A DNA stretch of 64,000 bases from Corynebacterium glaucum (GTDB lineage Bacteria; Actinomycetota; Actinomycetes; Mycobacteriales; Mycobacteriaceae), in NCBI RefSeq assembly GCF_002287505.1, contig NZ_CP019688.1, positions 1,538,674-1,602,673 of the forward strand, read 5' to 3'. A model generated the notes under the pieces. It saw only the letters and a program-made list of their open reading frames with translations, searched no databases and was not told the origin of the DNA. Shown piece by piece: positions 29,794-40,538 of the stretch; position 1 is the stretch's first letter; each line of letters starts with the position of its first letter. Position numbers and translations under genes: made by a program.

Positions 29794-30792
29794 TTAAACG
29801 CCTAGGGTATCGCGAGTGCGCGCGACATCGCGGGCCATGTGCTCGAGCAGCTCATCGACGGTGTCGAACTTGACCATATCTCGGACCTTTTCCACGAACT
29901 CAACCCGCGCCATCCTGTCGTATAGGTCGGCATCGCGGTCCAGGACGTAGGACTCCACGCTGCGCCGCTCGTCACCGAAGGTGGGGTTGGTGCCCACAGA
30001 GATCGCGGCCGGGTAGCGCACCCCGGGTTCCATGTCGCCGGCGATCGGGCCGTCGTCGATGATGGTCAGCCAGCCGGCGTAGACCCCGTCGCCGGGGAGT
30101 GCCGCAGATTCAGCTACATACTGGTTCGCCGTGGGATAGCCCAACTCGCGGCCCCCGCGGCCCGCACCACGCTCAATCATCGCGATCACGGAGAACGGCC
30201 GGCCCATGTAATCGGTGGCCACATCCAAGTTTCCGCCCGCGAGCTCGTCGCGAATCGCGGTGGAACAGATGCGCACGCCCCCGTCGGAAAGTAGGCGCAC
30301 GATGGTCACATCCACCCCGTACTGTTCCCCGAGCTGGGCCATGGTCTGTGCGGTACCGGCGGCATCGCGCCCGAAGGTGAAGTTCTCCCCCACGATGATG
30401 TGGCGGGCACGCAGACGTTCAGCGAGCACGTCGCAGAAGTACTCCTCGGGGCTCATCCCGGCTAGCTCAACGCGGAAATCGATCACCAGCAGGTAGTCCA
30501 CACCTAAATCAGCGATAATCCGGGCGCGCTCTTCCAGAGGAAGCAGGACGGACGGCGCCGAATCCGGGGCGAAGATCGTGCGCGGGTGGGGGTCGAAGGT
30601 CATCACCACGCTGGGCACGCCGAGCTCCCGCGCGGTCTGGACTGCCTGAGAGATCAACAACTGGTGCCCGCGGTGTACCCCGTCGAAGACTCCAATGGTG
30701 ACGACGGTGCCGGTAGCGCCCCCTGCGCCCCCTTCGCCTTCGGGTTGACCGAAATCAGCAGGCGCCTCGTCGAGACCATGCAAAATCTTCAC
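29794..30792 (-). CDS. ribF: Bifunctional riboflavin kinase/FMN adenylyltransferase
   Basis: A 332-residue enzyme that phosphorylates riboflavin to FMN and adenylates it to FAD. The N-terminal nucleotidyltransferase domain has TIGVFDGVHRGHQLLI and GENFTFGRDAAG; the C-terminal kinase domain has RPFSVIAMIERGAGRGGRELGYPTANQ and ISVGTNPTFGDERRSVE. GTG 30792 was chosen: it has a TACTCT box 7 nt upstream and lies in a 30-bp gap to the divergent truB. The open frame extending further upstream is antisense to truB and is not used. Confidence 0.95.
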   Translation of the reverse strand: MKILHGLDEAPADFGQPEGEGGAGGATGTVVTIGVFDGVHRGHQLLISQAVQTARELGVPSVVMTFDPHPRTIFAPDSAPSVLLPLEERARIIADLGVDYLLVIDFRVELAGMSPEEYFCDVLAERLRARHIIVGENFTFGRDAAGTAQTMAQLGEQYGVDVTIVRLLSDGGVRICSTAIRDELAGGNLDVATDYMGRPFSVIAMIERGAGRGGRELGYPTANQYVAESAALPGDGVYAGWLTIIDDGPIAGDMEPGVRYPAAISVGTNPTFGDERRSVESYVLDRDADLYDRMARVEFVEKVRDMVKFDTVDELLEHMARDVARTRDTLGV

Positions 30793-30822
30793 GCGACATA
30801 GAGTACGGCATACTGAAAAACC
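30793..30822. promoter_or_regulatory. 30-bp divergent promoter region ribF/truB
   Basis: For ribF (-), TACTCT (plus-strand AGAGTA at 30800-30805) ends 7 nt before the GTG start. For truB (+), CATACT (30809-30814) ends 8 nt before the ATG; it is a weaker match. Both fit leaderless transcription. Confidence 0.45.
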
Positions 30823-31713
30823 ATGACCGATCCCCTCGCAGCATCCGGAATCGTTGTCGTGGACAAGCCCGAGGGCATGACCAGCCACGACGTTGTCGCC
30901 CGTCTGCGCAGGATCTTCGGCACTCGAAAGGTCGGCCACGCCGGCACCCTCGACCCGATGGCCACCGGTGTGCTCGTCGCCGGCATTGAACGCGGCACGA
31001 AGCTCCTCGCCCACCTGGTCGCCGAGGACAAGGTCTACGAAACCACGATCAGGCTCGGCGCCGCGACCACTACCGATGACGCCGAAGGCGAAGTCACCGC
31101 AACCACGGACGCAAGCGGCGTCACCGATGAGCAGATCGCCACCGCTATCGAGCACCTCACCGGCGACATCATGCAGGTCCCAGCCACAGTGTCCGCCATC
31201 AAGATCGACGGCAAACGCGCCCACGAGCTCGCTCGCGCCGGCGAGCAAGTGGACATCCCTGCCCGCCCGGTCACCGTGCACTCGTTTGAGTACACAGTTC
31301 GCCGGGGAGAGCACGTCGACATCGACGCGCGCGTGCACTGTTCCTCCGGCACCTACATCCGCGCGCTCGCAAGAGACCTCGGTGAACATCTTCAGGTCGG
31401 CGGGCACTTAATTGCTTTGCGACGCCTGCGTGTCGGCCCCTTCTCCCTCGACGAGGCCAGCACGTTGACGGACCTTGAGGCCTCGCCAGCTCTGTCGCTT
31501 TCCATGGATGAGGCGCTCACCCGCGGCTGGCCGGTGCTCGACGTCACCCAAGACGAATACGAAGCCCTCGCCATGGGCAAATGGCTCGAGCCGCGGGGAC
31601 TCAAGGGCGTGCACGCTGCTCAAGGACCCGACGGCCGCGTTGTAGCGTTGGTCAAAGAGCAAGGCAAACGACTTGCGACGACGTTTGTCGCCCGCCCGTC
31701 GACGCTGAGTTAA
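30823..31713 (+). CDS. truB: tRNA pseudouridine(55) synthase TruB
   Basis: A 296-residue enzyme that makes pseudouridine 55 in the T-loop of tRNAs. The catalytic Asp lies in GHAGTLDPMATGVLV, preceded by the DKPEGMTSHDVVARLR start and followed by the HCSSGTYIRALARDLGE motif and a C-terminal PUA-like domain. It is the only plus-strand gene between 24.7 kb and 41.1 kb and is divergent from ribF. ATG 30823 has no Shine-Dalgarno and is probably leaderless. Confidence 0.95.
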   Translation: MTDPLAASGIVVVDKPEGMTSHDVVARLRRIFGTRKVGHAGTLDPMATGVLVAGIERGTKLLAHLVAEDKVYETTIRLGAATTTDDAEGEVTATTDASGVTDEQIATAIEHLTGDIMQVPATVSAIKIDGKRAHELARAGEQVDIPARPVTVHSFEYTVRRGEHVDIDARVHCSSGTYIRALARDLGEHLQVGGHLIALRRLRVGPFSLDEASTLTDLEASPALSLSMDEALTRGWPVLDVTQDEYEALAMGKWLEPRGLKGVHAAQGPDGRVVALVKEQGKRLATTFVARPSTLS

Positions 31714-31731
31714 CGCCCCCGTCTCCCGCGC

Positions 31732-32385
31732 TCACTCGAGAAAAGCAGAGGCGATGACGTAGCCGCCTCGAACGACCCAGCGGCCCTCAAAATACGGTGC
31801 TGGCGTGGGGCGCGCGAGCAGCTGCGAGGTGAACGTGCCGTCGGTGCGGATCTCGATTTCCGCCTCGTCGAAACCTAACCAGCGTCGCGTCAGCGGGAAC
31901 CAGCACTTGTACGTGGCTTCCTTCGCGCAGAACAGGAGGCGGTCAGCCCACTCGTGGCCGTCCTGCTGCATCTGGTAGACCATCGTGAGTTCGTTCTCGC
32001 GGGCGATCTGGCGCAGCACACCGTCGGGGAGCGGTTTCGCCGGCTCCGCGTCGAGCCCCATCGAGCGCACTGTGCGCGTCGGAGCTGCAACCGCGGCGCG
32101 CAGGCCATCGGTGTGCGTCAACGAGCCGGTGAATCCTTTCGGCCAAAGCGGCATGCCGCGTTCGCCCCGGAGGATCGCCTCCGTCGTCGTTAAGCCAAGT
32201 TCCTTTAATGCTTGATGGGCGCACCATCGCGCATCGCCGAACTCCCCTTTTCGAATATCCCTGGCCTCGGAGACCTGGGCCCGTTCGGAGGGCAGCAGAT
32301 CGCGGTAGTTGGTCAGGTCCTGCGCATCATCGTTGCGAAGGTAAACGACACGGGCGGCCTCCGGGAAGAGAGAAAGGTCTTGCAT
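31732..32385 (-). CDS. 4'-phosphopantetheinyl transferase (PptT/Sfp type)
   Basis: A 217-residue enzyme that loads the phosphopantetheine arm onto carrier proteins for fatty-acid, mycolic-acid or siderophore synthesis. Magnesium-binding residues are in MGLDAEPAKP and CAKEATYKCWFPLTRRW. The WCAHQALKELG block and GMPLWPKGFTGSLTHTDG are typical of actinobacterial PptT. ATG 32385 forms a TGATG overlap with the stop of the metallophosphoesterase gene, so it is translationally coupled. It converges on truB. Confidence 0.9.
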   Translation of the reverse strand: MQDLSLFPEAARVVYLRNDDAQDLTNYRDLLPSERAQVSEARDIRKGEFGDARWCAHQALKELGLTTTEAILRGERGMPLWPKGFTGSLTHTDGLRAAVAAPTRTVRSMGLDAEPAKPLPDGVLRQIARENELTMVYQMQQDGHEWADRLLFCAKEATYKCWFPLTRRWLGFDEAEIEIRTDGTFTSQLLARPTPAPYFEGRWVVRGGYVIASAFLE

Positions 32386-33185
32386 CACGGTTTAACCTCC
32401 ATCACCGGATATGGGAACGGGATGGCCTCGTGCTCCCGTGCCTCCCATTCGCGGGGGTAGCCGAGCGAAACCTCAACGTGCTTGATCCCGTCAATCTGCA
32501 TGGCACCCGGCATGTGAAGGTGGCCGTAGATCACCGCGTTGGCGTGGTAGCGCTGCGGCCAGCTGCGGGTGTGGCGAGTTCCGCACCACAGTGCGATCTC
32601 AGACCAGCGCATCTTCATGGTCGGCTCCTGCACCAACGGCCAGTGGTTGATCAGGACCGTCGGCCCGTCTATCCGGGAGAGGCGTTTCGTGGTGTAGGCA
32701 AGGCGGTCCCAGCACCACGCGCGCACATCGACGAACGGGGCGATGGCGAACTCATCCGTCATCATGATGTTGCGCCGCTTCGCGGCATCCACCGCCTCCT
32801 CGACGGTCATGCCCGGGCCGCGGAACGAGTAGTCGTAGAGGGTGAACAACGGACAGATGGTGACGCCGCCGAACACCGGGTAGGGATCCTCCGGTGTAAC
32901 CACGCCCATCTCACGCATGGACTGCACCAGCGCCGTGTACTTGTCGCGTCCCCGGTGCCGGTCCGCAGAGCGCGAGAACAGCTCGTGGTTGCCCGGCACC
33001 CAAATCACGGTGTCGAAGCGTTCTACGAATTTCCGCATGACGCGCACGATGAGGTCATGGCGCTCCGCCACGTCACCGGCGACGATCAGCCAGTCGCTCG
33101 GATCCGTGGGTTGGATTGCGTCAATGCGCAGCGAGTTGGCTTTCACCGCCGCGTGCAGATCGCTTACCGCCCACAAAGTGGTCAT
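32385..33185 (-). CDS. Metallophosphoesterase (calcineurin-like)
   Basis: A 266-residue hydrolase with the two-metal motifs in order: AVSDLHAAVKAN (DxH), VAGDVAERHD (GDxxxR-like), WVPGNHELF (GNHE), LINHWPL and YGHLHMPG (GHxH). Actinobacterial orthologues sit next to the phosphopantetheinyl transferase gene, and some have been tied to removal of phosphopantetheine from carrier proteins. That role is possible here but inferred. It overlaps pptT by one base and follows the MATE gene. Confidence 0.85.
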   Translation of the reverse strand: MTTLWAVSDLHAAVKANSLRIDAIQPTDPSDWLIVAGDVAERHDLIVRVMRKFVERFDTVIWVPGNHELFSRSADRHRGRDKYTALVQSMREMGVVTPEDPYPVFGGVTICPLFTLYDYSFRGPGMTVEEAVDAAKRRNIMMTDEFAIAPFVDVRAWCWDRLAYTTKRLSRIDGPTVLINHWPLVQEPTMKMRWSEIALWCGTRHTRSWPQRYHANAVIYGHLHMPGAMQIDGIKHVEVSLGYPREWEAREHEAIPFPYPVMEVKP

Positions 33186-33207
33186 GGATAATACCTAGCA
33201 CGCACGC

Positions 33208-34503
33208 TCAGACCCGTGCCCACCGCATCGAGCGGAATCGCCACACCACGCCGGCGAGGCGCAGGAGGACGGAGGCGAGATGGCCAGCCCAGATGCCAGT
33301 AAGGCCCCAGCCGAACTGCACGGACAGCAACGTGATCGGCACGAACGTCCCCAGCACCGAGACGATGGTGAGGTTGCGCAGAAACGCCGCATCCGAGGCA
33401 CCGAGCAGCACCCCGTCGAAGGCGAAGACCACACCGCCGGACACGATCATCCCGATGAGCAGCCACCAGGGCACTGTGAGCTCAGCGAACACCGCGGCAT
33501 CATGCGTGAAGATCGACTGGATCGGGCGCGCCAGCACGGCGAAGACAGCAGCGAGTACGAGCCCAAAGATCGTCGAATAGCGCGCCGCCTGCACACCCAC
33601 GGATTTCGCGCGCTCAATCTGGCCGTTGCCCAGAGCTGCGCCGGTGAGTGTTTGTGCCGCGATGGCCATTGAGTCGAGCACCAGCGTGAGGAAGTTCCAC
33701 AACTGGAGCATGATCTGGTGCGCTGCGAGCACCGCGACTCCGAACCTGCCCGCAACGGCGGCTGCAGCAAGGAGCGAGATCTGGAAAGACAGTGAACGCA
33801 AGATCAGGTCGCGGCCGAGCACCAGCTGCTGGGAAATAATCGACCAGTTCGGTGCCCAGCCGCCGCCGTTTCGGCCGTGTTCGCGTACCAGCACGATGAG
33901 GAAGAGGGCGGCAGCGATGCCCATGCCGATCACGTTGGCGACGGCGGAGCCAACCAGCCCGAAGCGGTCGACGAGGACGGGAAGCAGGACGGCGCCCGGA
34001 ATGAGACCAGCAAGCGTGAGTTTGAAGGGCAACCGAGTGTTTTGCACGCCTCTCATCCAGCCGTTGCCTGCCATGATGATCAGTGTCAGCGGGATGGCCA
34101 GCGCGGCCACCCGCATCCAGCTTGCGGCCGCAAAGCTTGTGGCGGTGTCGTTGGTCAGCCAATACGCGATGGGCTGGGCGAGCGTCCAAATGAGCGTCGA
34201 CAAGCAAAGCCCAGCTACTACCGCAACCCAAGTGGCCTGGACGCCCTCGGCAACCGCTGCTTCGCGTTTGCCCGCGCCGAAGAGCCGCGAGCTGCGCGCC
34301 GTGGTGCCGTAAGACAAAAAGGTCAGCTGAGTGGTCACCGTGGACTGGATAGTGGCACCCGCAGCAAGTGCTGCGAGTTCGCCGGTGCCCAACCTGCCCA
34401 CCACCGCAGTATCCAACAAAAGGTAGAGCGGGTTGGCTGCCAGCACACCGAGTGCGGGCAATGCGAGCGCGAAGATTTGGCGCGGGGTGATTGCTGCAGT
34501 CAT
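33208..34503 (-). CDS. MATE family efflux transporter (DinF-like)
   Basis: A 431-residue, 12-helix membrane protein of the MATE family, which exports drugs or metabolites using a cation gradient. The N-terminal half starts IFALALPALGVLAANPLYLLLDTAVVGRLGTGELAAL and the two halves show the usual pseudo-repeat. The ATG directly follows the TAA of the DHH phosphoesterase gene (TAAATG), so translation is coupled. The DinF branch of the family is found next to this DHH gene in many actinobacteria. The substrate is unknown. Confidence 0.9.
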   Translation of the reverse strand: MTAAITPRQIFALALPALGVLAANPLYLLLDTAVVGRLGTGELAALAAGATIQSTVTTQLTFLSYGTTARSSRLFGAGKREAAVAEGVQATWVAVVAGLCLSTLIWTLAQPIAYWLTNDTATSFAAASWMRVAALAIPLTLIIMAGNGWMRGVQNTRLPFKLTLAGLIPGAVLLPVLVDRFGLVGSAVANVIGMGIAAALFLIVLVREHGRNGGGWAPNWSIISQQLVLGRDLILRSLSFQISLLAAAAVAGRFGVAVLAAHQIMLQLWNFLTLVLDSMAIAAQTLTGAALGNGQIERAKSVGVQAARYSTIFGLVLAAVFAVLARPIQSIFTHDAAVFAELTVPWWLLIGMIVSGGVVFAFDGVLLGASDAAFLRNLTIVSVLGTFVPITLLSVQFGWGLTGIWAGHLASVLLRLAGVVWRFRSMRWARV

Positions 34504-35475
34504 TTAACCGGGAAGTGCTGCCAGCAGCTCGCGAGTGATCATGTCTTGGGTTCCGTACGCGGAGTACCCCGCGGCTGGGACGTGGCCGCCGCCACCGAGC
34601 GCTTTCGCTACCTGCGAGACGTCAATGACAGAGGACCGCAGAGAGACCGCCCAATAACGCGGGGCCTGCTGCTTGAACACCACGCCCACATCGGAACCCT
34701 GGAGGGCGCGCGCGTAGTCGATGATCTGCTCGACTGCGGTTTGGCTCATCCTCGCCAACGACTCAGCGGGCACCGCGATCACGCTCACGGTCAAACCCTT
34801 TTCGCGGTAGGTCTGCATGTCCGCCAGCACCGATCCCATGATCCGCAGATCCAGCGCGCTCATGGAATCCATCAGATCCAGCGCGATCTGGCGGGTGTCG
34901 AGTCCGTAGGACACCAGCTCCGCCGCGAGCGTATGCATGCGTGGGGTGCCCCAGCGGAAGTTGCCAGTGTCCGTGACCAGGCCTGCGTAGAGGCAGTACG
35001 CCATATCCTGATCCATCACCACACCAAGGTGGGAAAACAGTTCCCGGATGATGGTGGTGGTCGATTCAGAATCAACGATCAGGTTGGTCGCGCCGAACCC
35101 GGGGTTGGTCTCGTGGTGGTCGATTACCACGACACGCCCCGGGTTCGCCGCAATCGGTTCCGCCAGCAGCCCCGTGCGGTCGATTGAGGCGCAGTCAACG
35201 GTGACCACCAGGCCGTCGTCAGGCAGGGTGCCCCCATATGTCACGGCGGCAACCCCGGGAACCGTGCTGAGGTTGCCCGGATGCGGGTAGGTCTGGCCGA
35301 TGAACACATCGGTCTCGATGCCAATCGACCGCAGCCCAGCGGCTAATCCGCACGCCGAGCCGACGGCATCAGCGTCGGGCTTGATATGGGCGACGACGGA
35401 GACTTTCCGCGCATCGAGCAGTCGCTTAGCGACGGCTTCGAAGCGCGACGCGTCCCCAGGAAACAACGACTCCAT
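34504..35475 (-). CDS. DHH-family phosphoesterase (NrnA-like)
   Basis: A 323-residue DHH/DHHA1 protein. Members hydrolyse short oligoribonucleotides, cyclic dinucleotide products or 3'-phosphoadenosine 5'-phosphate. Metal motifs are visible: HIKPDADAVGSACGLA, VDCASIDRTG, the signature VIDHHETNPGFG, and DTGNFRWGTPR. The C-terminal DHHA1 domain ends in LGGGGHVPAAGYSA. It lies 9 bp downstream of rbfA in the nusA-infB operon. Confidence 0.9.
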   Translation of the reverse strand: MESLFPGDASRFEAVAKRLLDARKVSVVAHIKPDADAVGSACGLAAGLRSIGIETDVFIGQTYPHPGNLSTVPGVAAVTYGGTLPDDGLVVTVDCASIDRTGLLAEPIAANPGRVVVIDHHETNPGFGATNLIVDSESTTTIIRELFSHLGVVMDQDMAYCLYAGLVTDTGNFRWGTPRMHTLAAELVSYGLDTRQIALDLMDSMSALDLRIMGSVLADMQTYREKGLTVSVIAVPAESLARMSQTAVEQIIDYARALQGSDVGVVFKQQAPRYWAVSLRSSVIDVSQVAKALGGGGHVPAAGYSAYGTQDMITRELLAALPG

Positions 35476-35484
35476 TCGATCTGG

Positions 35485-35922
35485 CTACCCCTCGCCGGAT
35501 GTCTTGTACGGGTTCGCGCCCCCGGCAGGCGTGGCGCCCTCGCGCAGCTTCGCCAGTTCGGCATCGCGGGCGCGAGCGCGGTTGAGCAGCTCTTCCATGT
35601 CTGCGGACGCTTCCGGGATGCTGTCGTATTCGAAGGAGATTGTCGGGGTGAAGCGGACACCGAGTTGATCGCCGACCGTCTTGCGGATCTGGCCGCGGGC
35701 GCGGTTGAGCGCCTCCGCAGCTGCGTCGAGGTCTGGCTCCTCATCGAGGGTGCGACCGCGCACGGTGTAGTACACCTTCGCGTCGTGCAGATCCCCGGTT
35801 ACCCGGACATCCGTCACAGTCACCAGCTCCAAACGGGGATCTTTGACCTCTCGCTCGATCGTGGTAGCCACGATCTGCTGAATCTGCTTAGCCAAGCGCT
35901 GTGCACGTGGGTTATCAGCCAT
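35485..35922 (-). CDS. rbfA: Ribosome-binding factor A
   Basis: A 145-residue KH-fold assembly factor for the 30S subunit, acting on the 5' helix of 16S rRNA. The typical start [26 protein letters not shown] and the [13 protein letters not shown] strand are present. ATG 35922 has AAAGGAG 6-7 nt upstream. The 152-bp gap to infB contains no gene I can see. Confidence 0.95.
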   Translation of the reverse strand: MADNPRAQRLAKQIQQIVATTIEREVKDPRLELVTVTDVRVTGDLHDAKVYYTVRGRTLDEEPDLDAAAEALNRARGQIRKTVGDQLGVRFTPTISFEYDSIPEASADMEELLNRARARDAELAKLREGATPAGGANPYKTSGEG

Positions 35923-36074
35923 GTCATCTCCTTTTGTTGCTGGTGAACAAAACCGTCCGCATCATCCTACCCTTGCCCTGCATTGGTACGACATGCGGGC
36001 GCAGGCCCCATCCTTGACTGGACAGCGGCCCGCGCCCGTGTACGGCTTACGGTATCTACGCGGCGTATTTACAG

Positions 36075-38960
36075 CTAGGTGCGCGGCACCTCAACCATCT
36101 CGTACGCCTGGATAACGTCATCGACCTGGATGTCCGGGTAGGACAAGACCATGCCGCATTCGTAGCCCTTGGCAACCTCGGTGACGTCGTCCTTCTCGCG
36201 ACGCAGCGAGTCGATCGTCGCGTCCGGGGTGACCACGTTGCCGTCGCGCACAAGGCGCACCTTGGCACCGCGCTTGACGGAGCCATCGGTGACCATGCAA
36301 CCGGCGATAAGACCCACTGCGGAGGCCTTGAAGATCTGGCGGATCTCGGCCTGGCCAAGGTCGCGCTCTTCGTAGATCGGCTTGAGCATGCCGCGAAGCG
36401 CTGCCTCAACCTGATCGATGACCTGGTAGATCACCGAGTAGTAGCGGATCTCCACGCCCTCGCTGTTGGCCTCTTCGGTGGCCTTACCCTCAGCGCGGAC
36501 GTTGAACGCCACGATGACGGCGTCCGAAGCCGCAGCGAGCAGCACGTTGGTCTGGGTCACCGCACCGACACCGCGGTCGATGATGTTGACCTCGACCTCG
36601 TCGTCCACCTCGATCTTGAGCAGGGCTTCTTCCAGTGCCTCGACGGAACCGGCGTTGTCGCCCTTGAGGATGAGGTTGAGCTGGCTGGTCTCCTTGAGCG
36701 CCTGGTCCAGGTTCTCCAGGGAGACGCGCTTCTTGGTGCGAGCCTGCATCGCGGCGCGGTGGCGGGCATCGCGCTGCGCAGCGATCTGGCGAGCCACGCG
36801 GTCGTCCTCGACCACGAGCAGGTTGTCACCCGGGCCAGGAACACCGTTGAGACCCTGAACCTGCACCGGACGCGACGGCCCAGCTTCCTCGACGTCGTTG
36901 CCCCACTCGTCGACCATGCGACGCACGCGGCCGAAGTTGCCGCCGACGACGATGGAGTCGCCGACGCGCAATGTACCGCGCTGGACAATCACGGTGGACA
37001 CCGGGCCACGTCCGCGGTCCAGGTGAGACTCGATTGCCAAGCCCTGAGCATCCATGTCCGGGTTCGCCGTGAGCTCGAGGGCCGCGTCTGCGGTCAGCAG
37101 GACGGCCTCCAAAAGATCGTCGATACCCATGTTCTGCTTTGCGGAGATGTCGATGAACATCGTGTCGCCGCCGTACTCTTCCGGCACGAGACCGTATTCG
37201 GTGAGCTGGCCGCGGATCTTGTCCGGCTGCGCCTCTGGCTTATCGATCTTGTTCACCGCAACCACAATCGGCAGTTCAGCCGCCTTGGCGTGATTGATCG
37301 CTTCGACAGTCTGCGGCATGACACCGTCGTCTGCCGCTACCACGAGGATCGCGAGGTCAGTCGACTTCGCACCGCGGGCGCGCATGGCTGTAAACGCCTC
37401 GTGACCCGGGGTATCCAGGAAGGTTATCGTGCGCGGCTCATCCTCCAGCTCAACGGTGGTTTGGTACGCACCGATGCCCTGGGTGATGCCGCCGGCCTCA
37501 CCCTTACCCACGTTTGCCTGACGGATGGTATCCAGCAGGCGGGTCTTACCGTGGTCGACGTGGCCCATGACAGAGACCACCGGAGGACGCTGCTCGAGCG
37601 CATCTTCGCCGCCTTCGTCTTCACCGAACTGCAGGTCAAAGGACTCGAGCAGCTCGCGGTCCTCGTCCTCCGGCGAGACAATCTCAACTTCGTAGTTGAT
37701 CTCCGCACCCAGCAGCTGCAGGGTCTCCTCGGACACCGACTGCGTAGCAGTCACCATCTCGCCGAGGTTGAACAGCGCCTGCACCAAGTTCGACGCTTCA
37801 GTGCCGATCTTTTCTGCCAGGTCGGACAGGGTTGCGCCCTGACGTAGACGAACGGTTGCACCGCCGCCGTCGGGCAAGCGAACGCCACCGATGACGTTCG
37901 GTGCGTGCATCTCCTCGTACTCAGCACGCTTCTGGCCCTTCGACTTGCGACGCTTACCGGGGGCACCACCCGGGCGACCGAACGCACCGGCGGTACCGCC
38001 GCGGCGTCCACCGCGACCACCACGGAAGCCGTCGCGCGGTCCGCCACCATGACCCGGACCACCCTGGCCACCACGACCACGACCCGGACCCCCCTGGCCA
38101 CCGCGACCGCCGCGGCCCGCGTTCGCGGACTTGGACGGCATTTGCGTGGGACTCGGGTGCGCGGCCATATCGGCTGGCGACGGGCGGTTGCCACCGGGAC
38201 GCGGGCCCGGACGGCCCTGTCGCTGACCTTGGCGCTCGCCGCCTGGGCGCTGACCACCCTGGCCCTGACCCGGGCCTCGACCGCGACCAGCCTGCTGCTG
38301 GCCGCCTCGACCGCCACCCGGACGCGGTGCCGGACGGGCGCCGCCGGTGTTGGAAGAGAACGGGTTGTTTGCGACACGCGGACGCCCACCAGGCTTCGGC
38401 ATCGGGCGCGGCATTGAACCCGGGGTTGGGCCGCCTTCAGCAGGCTTGGGTGCTGCAGGCTTCGGTGCCGCAGGTTTCGGGGCACCAGGCTTCGGCGAAG
38501 CAGCCTGCGCCGGCTTAGGTGCAGAGGCGGCAGGGGCGGCCTCGCCAGTGCTTGCGGCGGCTTTCGGTGCCGCCGGGGTGGCGGGCGAAGGCTTCGCTGC
38601 CTGTGCCGCAGGCTTTGCAGCGGCCGGTTTCGCAGTGGCTGGCTTTGGAGCACCAGGCTTCGGAGCCGTGGTCTTCGCCGCCGCTGGTTTCGCGGCGCCG
38701 GGCTTCGGCGCAGCCTTCTTCGCATCCGCTTTTGGTGATGCCTTGTCGGCCTTGTCGGCCTTTTCCGACTTTTCCGCCTTTTCTGCACCGTCGCCGCTTT
38801 GGGCCTCGTAGTAGGCCTTCATCTTCTTCACCACCGGCGGTTCAATGGTGGAGGAGGCGGTCTTGACGAACTCGCCTTGTTCCTTGAGGGTGGCGAGCAG
38901 TTCCTTACTTGTTACGCCGAGCTGTTTTGCCAGTTCGTGAACGCGTAGCTTTCCGGGCAC
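36075..38960 (-). CDS. infB: Translation initiation factor IF-2
   Basis: A 961-residue GTPase that brings initiator tRNA to the 30S subunit. The start is GTG 38960 with AAGGAG about 7 nt upstream ([16 protein letters not shown]). Residues about 50-330 are low-complexity: Ala/Lys/Pro repeats (AAPKPGA-like units) and then Gly/Arg-rich runs. The GTPase domain carries [16 protein letters not shown] (G1), the DTPGHEAF loop and NKID. Domains II to IV follow to the C-terminus. The central member of the nusA operon. Confidence 0.98.
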   Translation of the reverse strand: MPGKLRVHELAKQLGVTSKELLATLKEQGEFVKTASSTIEPPVVKKMKAYYEAQSGDGAEKAEKSEKADKADKASPKADAKKAAPKPGAAKPAAAKTTAPKPGAPKPATAKPAAAKPAAQAAKPSPATPAAPKAAASTGEAAPAASAPKPAQAASPKPGAPKPAAPKPAAPKPAEGGPTPGSMPRPMPKPGGRPRVANNPFSSNTGGARPAPRPGGGRGGQQQAGRGRGPGQGQGGQRPGGERQGQRQGRPGPRPGGNRPSPADMAAHPSPTQMPSKSANAGRGGRGGQGGPGRGRGGQGGPGHGGGPRDGFRGGRGGRRGGTAGAFGRPGGAPGKRRKSKGQKRAEYEEMHAPNVIGGVRLPDGGGATVRLRQGATLSDLAEKIGTEASNLVQALFNLGEMVTATQSVSEETLQLLGAEINYEVEIVSPEDEDRELLESFDLQFGEDEGGEDALEQRPPVVSVMGHVDHGKTRLLDTIRQANVGKGEAGGITQGIGAYQTTVELEDEPRTITFLDTPGHEAFTAMRARGAKSTDLAILVVAADDGVMPQTVEAINHAKAAELPIVVAVNKIDKPEAQPDKIRGQLTEYGLVPEEYGGDTMFIDISAKQNMGIDDLLEAVLLTADAALELTANPDMDAQGLAIESHLDRGRGPVSTVIVQRGTLRVGDSIVVGGNFGRVRRMVDEWGNDVEEAGPSRPVQVQGLNGVPGPGDNLLVVEDDRVARQIAAQRDARHRAAMQARTKKRVSLENLDQALKETSQLNLILKGDNAGSVEALEEALLKIEVDDEVEVNIIDRGVGAVTQTNVLLAAASDAVIVAFNVRAEGKATEEANSEGVEIRYYSVIYQVIDQVEAALRGMLKPIYEERDLGQAEIRQIFKASAVGLIAGCMVTDGSVKRGAKVRLVRDGNVVTPDATIDSLRREKDDVTEVAKGYECGMVLSYPDIQVDDVIQAYEMVEVPRT

Positions 38961-39082
38961 GTGTCTCCTTGTTGGTTTGCTAGGAGCATGTGCTTGCCAA
39001 CGTGGTGTCGGCGGGAAGCTATCTGCCCCTAGGAGTGGTCAGTGACTTTCATCGCTGATGCTGCTTCATGGTCGCGTACTCA

Positions 39083-39430
39083 TCAGTGTTCGGTCTTCCT
39101 ATCGTCATGTGGGTCGTTCGATGCGTGTACGAGGTACGTACGTACTTGACTCACGTCTACCGCTGCTGACGCCGCGGGAGACATACGGAGCGCGCGAGCG
39201 AATGCCCGTCGCCCCTCCGCAAGCTCTAACGCATCCAGCGTGGGTTTAATCCACGCTCCCCTACCCGGCAGAGACCGCGACGGGTCAGGAACGACCCGCC
39301 CCGGCATGTCCGGGTCGGCGACCACCCGCAGTAAACGGGTGTCGGGCAGCTGCTCGCGCGTGGCAATGCACGTGCGGATCCGGATCGGAAGGACGCGCTC
39401 AGCGTGTTCTGCGTGAGCGTCCATCCACAC
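39083..39430 (-). CDS. ylxR: YlxR family RNA-binding protein
   Basis: A 115-residue DUF448/YlxR protein found between nusA and infB in most Gram-positive bacteria. The GRGAWI motif and RTCIATREQLPDTRLLRVV start are clear. The fold suggests RNA binding, and the B. subtilis homologue modulates RNase P activity. The start may be the first or third codon. Neighbouring gaps (100 bp to nusA, 122 bp to infB) hold no gene that I can see. Confidence 0.85.
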   Translation of the reverse strand: MWMDAHAEHAERVLPIRIRTCIATREQLPDTRLLRVVADPDMPGRVVPDPSRSLPGRGAWIKPTLDALELAEGRRAFARALRMSPAASAAVDVSQVRTYLVHASNDPHDDRKTEH

Positions 39431-39530
39431 CTTTCTGCTAGCCCTGCGAGGATGTCTCCATCCCGCGCTGGATTCGGTTCTAAGCCGTATCCAAGGTTAC
39501 GCCAAATCGCGGGGAAACTGTAGTTCCAGC

Positions 39531-40535
39531 TCAGCGCGCGTCGGCATCAGAGTGGATGTCGATCTTCCACCCCGTCAACCGCGCAGCGAGGCGCGCATTT
39601 TGTCCCTCTTTGCCGATTGCTAGCGAGAGTTGATAGTCAGGCACGACGACCCGCGCAGTCTGGGTCTCCGCATCAACCACCTCGACGCTGATCACTTTCG
39701 ACGGCGCGAGCGCGTTGCCCACGTATGTCGCTGGATCCTCGGAGTAATCGATGATGTCGATTTTCTCCCCGCCCAGCTGCTCCATGATGTTGGTGACGCG
39801 CGCACCCCGCGGCCCGATGCACGCGCCTTTGGCGTTCACACCCTTGACCGTGGCGCGGACAGACACCTTGGAGCGGTGGCCGGCCTCGCGGGCGATCGCA
39901 ATGATTTCCACCGAGCCGTCGGCAACCTCCGGCACCTCGAGAGCGAACAGGCCGCGCACGAGCTCCGGGTGGGTGCGCGACAAATGCACCATCACGTCGC
40001 GATCGCCCTTGTTCACACCAACGACGTACGCTTTCACGCGGTCGCCGTGGATCAGCTGCTCCCCGGGGATCTTCTCCGCTGGCAAGAGGATGCCGTCCTG
40101 GGGATCCGCCTCAGTACCGATCTGGACCACCGTGATGCCGCGGGCTTCCTTGTTTGCGTCCCGTTGCACCACGCCGGAGACGACCTGGCCCTCACGGCCC
40201 GAGTATTCCGTGTACACGCGGCCTGCTTCAGCCGTGCGCAGCTGCTTCTTGATGGCGTCGCGGACCGCAACGGCACCGATGCGGGAGAAGTTCACCGGGG
40301 TGTCGTCGTATTCGGAAATCACCGCACCGTCGTCATCAAGCTCGGTGACGATGACGGTCACGTCGCCGGTGTCCGTGTCGATGTCGATGCGTGCCTTCGA
40401 GCCGTCCTCAAGCGGGTGCTCGCGGTAGTCCCGGTATGCCCACAGCAGCGCGTTGGCAATGGTCTCCAACAGCTCGTTGAAGGAAATGCCTTGGTCGCGC
40501 TCGATCGCCCGGAGGGCGCCCATGTCAATATTCAC
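39531..40535 (-). CDS. nusA: Transcription termination/antitermination protein NusA
   Basis: A 334-residue NusA of the short actinobacterial form: an N-terminal RNA-polymerase-binding domain ([22 protein letters not shown]), an S1 domain ([20 protein letters not shown]) and two KH domains ([26 protein letters not shown] and [23 protein letters not shown]). It lacks the acidic C-terminal repeats of E. coli NusA. The GTG start at 40535 lies 3 bp after the rimP stop with AGAGG upstream. Confidence 0.95.
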   Translation of the reverse strand: MNIDMGALRAIERDQGISFNELLETIANALLWAYRDYREHPLEDGSKARIDIDTDTGDVTVIVTELDDDGAVISEYDDTPVNFSRIGAVAVRDAIKKQLRTAEAGRVYTEYSGREGQVVSGVVQRDANKEARGITVVQIGTEADPQDGILLPAEKIPGEQLIHGDRVKAYVVGVNKGDRDVMVHLSRTHPELVRGLFALEVPEVADGSVEIIAIAREAGHRSKVSVRATVKGVNAKGACIGPRGARVTNIMEQLGGEKIDIIDYSEDPATYVGNALAPSKVISVEVVDAETQTARVVVPDYQLSLAIGKEGQNARLAARLTGWKIDIHSDADAR

Positions 40536-40538
40536 TTA

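Noticed and set aside
37900..38800. Repetitive stretch inside infB as a CRISPR or repeat element
   Set aside because: The repeats are codon-level low complexity for Ala/Lys/Pro and Gly/Arg linkers of IF-2; no regular spacers.
38961..39082. tRNA or other RNA gene between ylxR and infB
   Set aside because: No cloverleaf or conserved tRNA boxes; probably a leader of infB.
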